From positions 1-19,786 of the forward strand of contig DASWRT010000191.1 in assembly GCA_036403035.1 (NCBI GenBank): 19,786 nt of DNA, written 5' to 3'. This document shows, in pieces, positions 14,446 to 19,786 of this stretch (position 1 is its first letter; the number at the start of each line of letters is the position of its first letter). This DNA comes from DASWRT01 sp036403035 (GTDB taxonomy: Bacteria > Pseudomonadota > Alphaproteobacteria > ATCC43930 > CGMCC-115725). Both the position numbers and the translations under genes were made by a program. The notes under the pieces were generated by a model, which worked only from the letters and a program-made list of their open reading frames with translations, was not told the origin of the DNA and did no database searches.

Positions 14446-14745
14446 TCAGGGCGCCGCCGCCGGGCGCGCCTCGATCGTGCCGAGACCGGCGCCGGTCCGG
14501 GCATCGAGGACGAGGAGGCGCTGCCTTCCGTCCGCGGCGCCGTCGAGCAGGAGGAACAGCCGGTCGCCGGACGCCTGCATGGATGCTATGCGGCTGCCGG
14601 CAGGCAGGTCGAGGGTCGAGACGTCGAGCGCGCGGGGTACCGAAGCCGAGCGGTTGATCCGGCCGGCGACCACGACGACGAGCGCGACGACGCCGACCAC
14701 CAGCATGACGCCCATGATAATTGTCAGGGCCTTGAGCGCCCGCAC
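14446..14745 (-). CDS. Small membrane-anchored protein, DUF6476-like
   Basis: A 99-residue protein with one strong N-terminal membrane helix (about residues 7-28). A short periplasmic part follows, containing RINRSAS, then a beta-rich segment with RLFLLLDG and RQRLLVLDARTGAGLGTIEA that looks like a single propeller-type repeat. The start MRALKALTIIMGV and overall size agree with the DUF6476 proteins of alphaproteobacteria, as far as I can recall that family. The start is GTG with AGGTGG about nine bases upstream; the ATG at 14715 is an alternative but would trim the helix. Function unknown. It diverges from rluD with only 23 bp between start codons. Confidence 0.75.
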   Translation of the reverse strand: MRALKALTIIMGVMLVVGVVALVVVVAGRINRSASVPRALDVSTLDLPAGSRIASMQASGDRLFLLLDGAADGRQRLLVLDARTGAGLGTIEARPAAAP

Positions 14746-14768
14746 GGAACAGATCCACCTGAGAGCGA

Positions 14769-15767
14769 ATGAACGACGATCACCTTGGCGACGCCGCGGA
14801 AGAGCACGGCGTCGTCGCCGGACCGGAGCATGACGGCGAGCGGCTGGACCGGCTGCTCGCCGCGGTGCTGGCGCCGCTCTCGCGCAGCCGCTGCAAGCAG
14901 CTGATCGAGGCCGGGCTGGTATCCCGCGACAGCGCGACGATAAGCGACCCCTCGACCAGGGTCAAACCCGGCGAGGCGTACCGCGTGCGCGTGCCGGCGC
15001 CGGTCCCTGACACGCCGCGGCCGCAGGCGATCGGCCTCGACATCCGCTACGAGGACGAGCACCTGCTGGTGCTCGACAAGCCGGCGGGGCTCGTCGTCCA
15101 TCCGGCGCCGGGCAACCAGGAAGGCACGCTGGTCAACGCGCTGCTCGCGCATTGCGGCGACCGGCTCGCCGGCATCGGCGGCGTCCGCCGGCCCGGCATC
15201 GTGCACCGGCTCGACAAGGACACGAGCGGCCTGATGGTGGTGGCGAAGAGCGAGCCGGCGCACGTCGCGCTCAGCGCCGACTTCGCCGCGCACCGCATCG
15301 AGCGCGCCTATCAGGCGGTCGTGTGGGGCGTCCCCTCTCCGGTCCGCGGCGAGATCGCCGGGAACATCGGCCGCAGTCCCGCCGACCGCAAGAAGATGGC
15401 CGTGGTCCGGCGCGGCGGGAAGGAGGCGATCACCCGCTATCGCGTCCTGCGCGCCTTCGGCGGCGACATGGCCGCGCTGGTCGAATGCCGGCTCGCGACG
15501 GGACGGACGCACCAGATCCGCGTTCACATGACTGACATCGGCCATCCGCTGATCGGCGACCCGACCTACGGCAACCCGCGGGCGCGCACCCGGCTGCGCC
15601 GGTTGGCGGACGTGGCGGCGACGGCCCGAATCGCCGCGTTCCCGCGTCAGGCGCTGCACGCTTATTTGTTGGCTTTTGAACATCCGACGACCCGGAAAAC
15701 GTTGTCCTTCACGAGTGCGTTGCCGTTCGATATGGCTCAGTTGCTGAGCATTTTAGAAGCACTTTAA
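14769..15767 (+). CDS. rluD: 23S rRNA pseudouridine synthase, RluD family
   Basis: Converts specific uridines of 23S rRNA to pseudouridine during ribosome assembly. The 332-residue protein has an N-terminal S4 RNA-binding domain (about residues 23-70, GERLDRLLAAVLAPLSRSRC). The catalytic domain has the RluA-family motif GIVHRLDKDTSGLMVVAK with catalytic Asp149, the later motif RLATGRTHQIRVHM, and HPLIGDPTYG. The ATG at 14769 is the only start that keeps the S4 domain; a GAGAG element precedes it. The site specificity of RluD (positions 1911/1915/1917 in E. coli) is inferred from family resemblance and gene order. It precedes rpoH, a common alphaproteobacterial order. A terminator-like hairpin lies in its last codons. 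Confidence 0.93.
   Translation: MNDDHLGDAAEEHGVVAGPEHDGERLDRLLAAVLAPLSRSRCKQLIEAGLVSRDSATISDPSTRVKPGEAYRVRVPAPVPDTPRPQAIGLDIRYEDEHLLVLDKPAGLVVHPAPGNQEGTLVNALLAHCGDRLAGIGGVRRPGIVHRLDKDTSGLMVVAKSEPAHVALSADFAAHRIERAYQAVVWGVPSPVRGEIAGNIGRSPADRKKMAVVRRGGKEAITRYRVLRAFGGDMAALVECRLATGRTHQIRVHMTDIGHPLIGDPTYGNPRARTRLRRLADVAATARIAAFPRQALHAYLLAFEHPTTRKTLSFTSALPFDMAQLLSILEAL
15735..15754 (+). terminator. Terminator-like hairpin inside the end of rluD
   Basis: GCTCAG (15735-15740) and CTGAGC (15744-15749) pair perfectly around TTG, followed by ATTTTA. It lies 13 bases before the rluD stop codon and within coding sequence. It may reduce transcription from rluD into rpoH; the T-run is short, so this is moderate evidence. 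Confidence 0.4.
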
Positions 15768-15813
15768 ATTGGACAAAATCCGAGCCTCGTAGTAGGTAAT
15801 ATGGTGTTAGGGT

Positions 15814-15854
15814 AAGGAGTGACGTTCTATGGCCGCTTCGTACAACGTCCCATC
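15814..15854 (+). promoter_or_regulatory. rpoH translation-start region with a start-codon hairpin
   Basis: AAGGAG (15814-15819) is a strong ribosome binding site nine bases before the ATG at 15829. GACGTT (15821-15826) can pair with AACGTC (15844-15849), which places the start codon in a 17-base loop and the ribosome binding site at the stem foot. Weaker pairs (15819 with 15851, 15816 with 15854) could extend it over the site. In E. coli, rpoH translation is opened by heat through pairing around its start codon, so a similar thermosensor is possible here. Confidence 0.35.
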
Positions 15855-16716
15855 TATCTCGTCGGAAGGAAACCTGTCGCGGTATCTCCAGGAGATCCGC
15901 AAGTTCCCGATGCTGACGGCGGACGAGGAATACATGCTCGCCAAAAGCTGGAAGGAGCATGAGGATCCGGAAGCGGCGCAGCGGCTCGTCACCAGCCATC
16001 TCCGCCTCGTCGCGAAGATCGCGATGGGCTACCGCGGCTACGGCCTGCCGCTCTCGGAGCTGATCTCCGAGGGCAATGTCGGGATGATGCAGGCGGTGAA
16101 GCGGTTCGACCCGGACCGCGGCTTCCGCCTCGCGACCTACGCGATGTGGTGGATCCGCGCGGCGATCCAGGAATACATCCTGCACTCCTGGTCGCTGGTG
16201 AAGATGGGCACCACCGCCGCCCAGAAGAAGCTCTTCTTCAACCTCCGCAAGCTCAAGGGCCAGCTTCAGGCGATCGACGAGGGCGACCTGTCGCCGGAGA
16301 ACGTCAAGAAGATCGCGACCGAGCTGGACGTGCCCGAGGCGGACGTCGTCAGCATGAACCGGCGGCTCGCCAGCCCCGACCATTCGCTGAACGCGCCGCT
16401 GCGCGCCGACAGCGAGGGCGAGTGGCAGGACTGGCTCGTCGACGAGCGCGAGACGCAGGAGACCCGCCTCGGCGACCGGCAGGAGCTGGGGCTGCGCCGC
16501 GACCTCCTCGCCAAGGCGATGTCGCACCTCAACGACCGCGAGAAGCGCATCCTGACCGAGCGCCGGCTCAAGGAGAATCCGACGACGCTGGAGGACCTCT
16601 CGCAGCAGTACGGCATCTCGCGCGAGCGCGTCCGCCAGATTGAGGTCCGCGCCTTCGAGAAGCTGCAGAAGGCGATCAAGGCCTCGGTGATGGAGCGCCG
16701 CCTCGTCACGAGCTGA
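15829..16716 (+). CDS. rpoH: RNA polymerase sigma-32 (heat-shock sigma factor)
   Basis: Directs RNA polymerase to heat-shock promoters. The 295-residue protein contains region 1.2/2 with LSRYLQEIRKFPMLTADEEY, then SHLRLVAKIAMGYRGYGLPL and GFRLATYAMWWIRAAIQEYI (core binding and -10 recognition). Next is the RpoH box QKKLFFNLRKLK (about residues 132-143), which separates this protein from other sigma factors. A C-terminal region 4 helix-turn-helix follows (TTLEDLSQQYGISRERVRQI). Length is normal. Start and ribosome binding site are unambiguous. A -10-like TAATAT stands at 15797-15802, but the nearest TTGGAC is 22 bases away, too far for a standard promoter. The rluD hairpin suggests that rpoH has its own promoter. 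Confidence 0.97.
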   Translation: MAASYNVPSISSEGNLSRYLQEIRKFPMLTADEEYMLAKSWKEHEDPEAAQRLVTSHLRLVAKIAMGYRGYGLPLSELISEGNVGMMQAVKRFDPDRGFRLATYAMWWIRAAIQEYILHSWSLVKMGTTAAQKKLFFNLRKLKGQLQAIDEGDLSPENVKKIATELDVPEADVVSMNRRLASPDHSLNAPLRADSEGEWQDWLVDERETQETRLGDRQELGLRRDLLAKAMSHLNDREKRILTERRLKENPTTLEDLSQQYGISRERVRQIEVRAFEKLQKAIKASVMERRLVTS

Positions 16717-17124
16717 CGGGCGGCGGCGCAGCATCTATTGCTGCACGCGGGCGCTGAACCTGAGCCCGCAACAGATCGCGCAATCCGGGCTCGATACCCG
16801 TCGAAGGCGCCGAGGGTTGCCCGGCTTGGAGCATGGCCAGCCGGACGACGGCGGCGGCGTTTAACTCACGCGATTTCCGTCGAACACCTTCGCGAACGCA
16901 ACGTTAGCGCAGCGAATGCTGTCATGCCGGCTCCGTCCGCTAACATAGGACGGGTACCGCCGGGTCTTCTGTAAGAACCCGCCCACGTACATTCCCGGCG
17001 CCCGACGCTTTTGCGGAGGAGCGGCAGTTGCTTTGCGTGTGTCCGCCGCCAACGCACAACCGTCCTCCTCAGCCCAGCATCGGCGAACCGGCCAGGCATG
17101 ACGCGCCACTCCGGGAGACAAGCC
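16717..17124. other. 408-bp gap between rpoH and poxB
   Basis: No gene is visible on either strand. Three inverted repeats stand out. GCAGCA/TGCTGC (16728-16744) is just after the rpoH stop and is a possible transcript end without a T-run. CCGTCC/GGACGG (16933-16953, 9-base spacer) and an imperfect CGGGTCTT/AAGAACCCG (16961-16981) could be operators or part of a poxB leader. The frame of poxB is open back to 17011, but the family start at 17125 has the only good ribosome binding site. I found no convincing promoter. Confidence 0.6.
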
Positions 17125-18852
17125 ATGGCCAAGCAAAGCGTCGCCGACCTTATCGCCGATACGCTGCATGCGGTCGGCGTGCGCCGCATCTACGGCATTG
17201 TCGGCGATTCGCTGAACGGGCTCACCGACGCGCTGCGGCGCAAGCGCAACATCGACTGGGTGCATGTCCGTCACGAGGAGGCGGCCGCCTTCGCGGCCGG
17301 GGCGGAGGCGCATCTGACCGGAGAACTGGCGGTTTGCGCCGGGAGCTGCGGCCCCGGCAACCTTCACCTGATCAACGGGCTCTACGACTGCCACCGCAGC
17401 CGGGTCCCGGTGCTCGCGATCGCCGCGCACATCCCAAGCTCGGAGATCGGCAGCGGCTACTTCCAGGAAACCGATCCGCGCGCCCTGTTCGCCGAGTGCA
17501 GCCACTATGTCGGGCCGGTCGCGACGGTGTCGCAGATCGGCCGGACGCTCGATACGGCGATCCGCGAGGCCGTCACGAAGCGCGGCGTCTCGGTCGTCGT
17601 GATCCCCGGCGACGTGGCGCTCGAAGACGTCGAGGTTGCCACCGCGTCCCGCTGGATTGCGCCGGCCGCCCCGATCGTGCAGCCGAACGAAAGCGATGTC
17701 GCCGCCCTCGCCGGTCTACTCAACAATTGCGGGCGCGTTACGATGCTCTGCGGCGGCGGGTGTGCCGGCGCGCACGACGAAGTTGTGGCGCTCGCCGACA
17801 GGCTCAAGGCGCCGATCGTGCATGCAATGCGCGGCAAGGAGTTCGTCGAGTACGACAACCCGTTCGATGTCGGGATGACCGGCCTGATCGGGTTCTCTTC
17901 CGGCTATCACGCGATGCTGGATTGCGAGACGCTGCTGATGCTCGGCACGGACTTTCCGTACCGGCAGTTCTACCCGGCCGACGCCAAGGTGGCGCAGGTC
18001 GACATACGCGGCGAGAATTTGGGCCGCCGCTGCCGGCTCGATTTGGGCGTCATCGGCGATGTGAAGGCGACGATCGCGGCGCTTCTGCCGCGGCTCGCGG
18101 CAAAGCAGGACCGCGCGCATCTCGACCGCGCGCTCGCCCATTACCGGGACGCCCGCAAAGGCCTCGACGACCTCGCCGTCGGCCATCCCGGCCGCAAGCC
18201 GATCCATCCGCAGTACCTCACGCGGATGATCGACCGGGCGGCGGCGGAAGACGCGATCTTCACCTGCGATGTCGGCACGCCGACGATCTGGGCTGCGCGC
18301 TACCTGACGATGAACGGCAGGCGGCGGCTGCTCGGCTCGTTCTGGCACGGCTCGATGGCCAACGCGATGCCGCAGGCGATCGGGGTCCAGGCCGCATTCC
18401 CCAAGCGGCAGGTCGTCTCGCTCTCGGGCGACGGCGGCTTCGCAATGCTGATGGGCGACTTCCTGACCCTGACGCAGCACGGGCTGCCGGTGAAGGTCGT
18501 CGTCTTCAACAACGGCACGCTCGGCTTCGTCGAGATGGAGATGAAGGCGTCCGGGTTCCTCGACGCCGGGACGGAACTCAAGAACCCGAACTTCGCGGCG
18601 ATGGCCGAAGCCGCGGGCGTCCTCGGGATCCGGGTCGAGGACCCGGCGGAGGTCGAGCCGGCGTTGGCGCGCGCGCTTCGCCACGACGGCCCGGCGCTCA
18701 TCGACGTGGTGACGAACCGCATGGAGCTGGCGATGCCGCCGAAGACGACGCTCGAGCAGGCGAAAGGGTTCGGGATCTATCTCGTCAGAGCGATTATCAA
18801 CGGCCGCGGCGACGAGATCGTGGAACTCGCCCGGAGCAATTTGAGACGGTAG
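17125..18852 (+). CDS. poxB: Pyruvate dehydrogenase (quinone), pyruvate oxidase PoxB
   Basis: TPP- and FAD-dependent peripheral membrane enzyme that oxidises pyruvate to acetate and CO2 and passes electrons to quinone. The 575-residue protein compares with 572 for E. coli PoxB and matches it throughout. Examples are VRHEEAAAFAAGAEAHLTGE (with the TPP-activating glutamate), CAGSCGPGNLHLINGLYDCH, IPSSEIGSGYFQET, the FAD-domain segment EYDNPFDVGMTGLIGFSSGY and the TPP motif GDGGFAMLMGDF...VVFNN. The C-terminal membrane-binding segment KTTLEQAKGFGIYLVRAIIN is conserved, so this is PoxB rather than acetolactate synthase. The ATG at 17125 has GGGAG seven bases upstream. The close likeness to the enterobacterial enzyme in an alphaproteobacterial setting hints at transfer, which would need a phylogeny. 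Confidence 0.95.
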   Translation: MAKQSVADLIADTLHAVGVRRIYGIVGDSLNGLTDALRRKRNIDWVHVRHEEAAAFAAGAEAHLTGELAVCAGSCGPGNLHLINGLYDCHRSRVPVLAIAAHIPSSEIGSGYFQETDPRALFAECSHYVGPVATVSQIGRTLDTAIREAVTKRGVSVVVIPGDVALEDVEVATASRWIAPAAPIVQPNESDVAALAGLLNNCGRVTMLCGGGCAGAHDEVVALADRLKAPIVHAMRGKEFVEYDNPFDVGMTGLIGFSSGYHAMLDCETLLMLGTDFPYRQFYPADAKVAQVDIRGENLGRRCRLDLGVIGDVKATIAALLPRLAAKQDRAHLDRALAHYRDARKGLDDLAVGHPGRKPIHPQYLTRMIDRAAAEDAIFTCDVGTPTIWAARYLTMNGRRRLLGSFWHGSMANAMPQAIGVQAAFPKRQVVSLSGDGGFAMLMGDFLTLTQHGLPVKVVVFNNGTLGFVEMEMKASGFLDAGTELKNPNFAAMAEAAGVLGIRVEDPAEVEPALARALRHDGPALIDVVTNRMELAMPPKTTLEQAKGFGIYLVRAIINGRGDEIVELARSNLRR

Positions 18853-18867
18853 GCGCGTCGCTACATG

Positions 18868-18894
18868 ATCCCTCTCCCCTCGCGGGAGAGGGAT
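18868..18894. repeat. Palindromic REP-like element after poxB
   Basis: ATCCCTCTCCC (18868-18878) pairs with GGGAGAGGGAT (18884-18894) as a perfect 11-bp stem around CTCGC. It lies 15 bases past the poxB stop, between convergent genes. Elements built on CCCTCTCCC/GGGAGAGGG are widespread dispersed repeats in proteobacterial genomes, so this is probably one copy of a family, perhaps doubling as a terminator. No second copy occurs in the window. Confidence 0.6.
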
Positions 18895-18947
18895 TGAAGA
18901 AATGCGAATCAAGATGGAGGGAGCGGAGAGATTAGAAGAAAATCCAT

Positions 18948-18976
18948 CCCCTAATCCCCCATCATCCCCTTTCCCC
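18948..18976 (-). other. Four-G-run (G-quadruplex) motif after the molybdoenzyme gene
   Basis: On the minus strand four runs of four or five G are separated by 3, 5 and 4 bases (plus-strand C runs at 18948-18951, 18956-18960, 18966-18969, 18973-18976). This satisfies the usual G-quadruplex pattern. It starts 22 bases downstream of the IorB-like stop codon, so it would be in that mRNA's 3' end. The surrounding 18895-18997 is noticeably richer in A/T and polypyrimidine than the rest of the window. Confidence 0.5.
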
Positions 18977-18997
18977 GATTCACGCTCTCGCCCTGCC

Positions 18998-19786
18998 TCA
19001 CGCCGACCGAGACTTGTTCGCGGCGAACGGCAGCGCGCGGATGCGTTTGCCGGTCGCCGCGAACACGGCGTTCGCGACCGCCGGGCCGAGCGGCGGCACG
19101 CCCGGCTCGCCGACGCCGGTCGGCGGCTCGGCCGAGGCGACGATGTGCACCTCGACCTTAGGCATCTCGTCGATCCGCAGCACCTGATAGGTGTCGAAGT
19201 TCGCCTGCTCGACCATGCCGTCCTTCAGCGTGATCGCGCCGTACAGCACGGCGCCCAAGCCGAAGCCGATGCCGCCCTCCATCTGCGCGCGGATCACGTC
19301 CGGGTTGATCGCGACGCCGCAATCGACCGCGCAGACGACCCGGTCGACCTTGATCTTCCCGTCCGGCTCGACCGTCACCTCGGCGACCTGCGCGACGAAG
19401 GTGTGGAAGCTCTCGTGCACGGCGATTCCCTGCCCGCGCCCGGCCGGCAGCTTCTTGCCCCAGTCCGCCTTCGCCGCCGCCAGTTCCAGCACCGCCTTGT
19501 GCCGCGGATGCTTCGCCAGCAGGGCGCGGCGGAACTCGAACGGGTCCTTCCCGGCTTCGTGCGCCACCTCGTCGAGGAACGTCTCGGTCGAGTACGCCGT
19601 GTGCGTGCTGCCGACCGACCGCCACCACAGAACCGGCACGCCGACAGTCGTGGTGTGGAGTTCGACGGCGAGGTTCGGGATGTCGTAGGGCAGGGTCGAC
19701 GCGCCCTCGACCGAGGTCTGGTCGACCCCGTTCTTGACCATCCCGCCCTCGAACGGCGTGCCGCCGATGATCGACTGCCCGACGAT
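18998..19786 (-). CDS. Molybdopterin-binding subunit of a xanthine dehydrogenase/isoquinoline 1-oxidoreductase (IorB)-type enzyme, C-terminal part
   Basis: Large catalytic subunit of a molybdenum hydroxylase. The 262 residues present run from the window edge (IVGQSIIGGTPFEGG before the first internal ATG at 19741) to the stop. They show the second molybdopterin-binding half: NGVDQTSVEGAS, AVDCGVAINPDVIRAQMEGG (cofactor binding) and TGVGEPGVPPLGPAVANAVF, where the Glu of GEPG is the catalytic base near the molybdenum. WWRSVGSTHTAYSTETFLDEV is typical of the IorB subgroup. The gene is 5'-incomplete only because of the window edge. The small iron-sulfur partner (IorA) probably lies outside the window. 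Substrate unknown: aldehydes, N-heterocycles and related compounds are all known for the family. Confidence 0.9.
   Translation of the reverse strand: MVGQSIIGGTPFEGGMVKNGVDQTSVEGASTLPYDIPNLAVELHTTTVGVPVLWWRSVGSTHTAYSTETFLDEVAHEAGKDPFEFRRALLAKHPRHKAVLELAAAKADWGKKLPAGRGQGIAVHESFHTFVAQVAEVTVEPDGKIKVDRVVCAVDCGVAINPDVIRAQMEGGIGFGLGAVLYGAITLKDGMVEQANFDTYQVLRIDEMPKVEVHIVASAEPPTGVGEPGVPPLGPAVANAVFAATGKRIRALPFAANKSRSA

Noticed and set aside
15769..15802. TTGGAC and TAATAT before rpoH as a promoter.
   Set aside because: The spacer is 22 bases, too long for a sigma70 promoter, and no sigma-32-type element was found.
16861..17505. Minus-strand 214-residue frame in the rpoH-poxB gap.
   Set aside because: More than half lies antisense to poxB and it has no recognisable pattern or start site.
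17125..18852. Acetolactate synthase or another TPP enzyme for this gene.
   Set aside because: The C-terminal LEQAKGF...LVRAIINGRGDE segment and overall match are specific to PoxB.

Overview
The window is GC-rich, gene-dense chromosomal DNA that looks alphaproteobacterial, probably Rhodospirillales-like. The evidence is a Tat-targeted Rieske protein next to cytochrome b, an alphaproteobacterial HemF ending in '...W-P', a DUF1194 protein, a DUF6476-like membrane protein, an rluD-rpoH pair, and a long structured leader before an ornithine decarboxylase gene. I see no rRNA, tRNA, CRISPR array, prophage or transposase. The organism assignment is inference from gene content.

Layout. Positions 1-889 (-) hold the start of cytochrome b (petB, cut by the window edge) and the complete Rieske gene petA. 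Positions 1124-3867 (+) hold trmL, hemF (overlapping trmL by 17 bp) and an MFS transporter. Positions 3987-6466 (+) are a phosphonate-type ABC transporter in the order phnD-phnE-phnC, with terminator-like hairpins after phnD and after phnC. Positions 6508-7620 (+) encode a lipoprotein alpha/beta hydrolase whose ribosome binding site lies inside the second hairpin. Positions 7645-8419 hold two small unrecognised genes. A DUF1194 von Willebrand A-like protein (8488-9312, +) converges on, and overlaps by 13 bp, a PLP-dependent ornithine/lysine decarboxylase (9300-10577, -).

The most interesting part is 9300-14745 on the minus strand. The decarboxylase is preceded by a leader of about 350 nt, with a good sigma70-like promoter, six consecutive hairpins and a 39-codon upstream ORF. 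This fits the speF-type leader RNA known upstream of alphaproteobacterial ornithine decarboxylases. Upstream lies a 661-residue fusion of a class I SAM methyltransferase and a D-Ala-D-Ala-ligase-like ATP-grasp enzyme, whose product I cannot name. Then come a low-specificity threonine aldolase and a small membrane protein.

Positions 14769-16716 (+) hold rluD and rpoH (sigma-32). Positions 17125-18852 (+) encode a full-length PoxB pyruvate:quinone oxidoreductase, very like the enterobacterial enzyme. It is followed by a perfect 11-bp palindromic repeat and a minus-strand four-G-run motif. Positions 18998-19786 (-) are the C-terminal part of a molybdopterin-binding subunit of the xanthine dehydrogenase/IorB family, cut by the window edge.

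Most genes are ordinary housekeeping or transport genes. The signals beyond them are RNA-level: the decarboxylase leader and its upstream ORF, hairpins placed in coding ends or over ribosome binding sites, a start-codon hairpin in rpoH, and the fusion enzyme.
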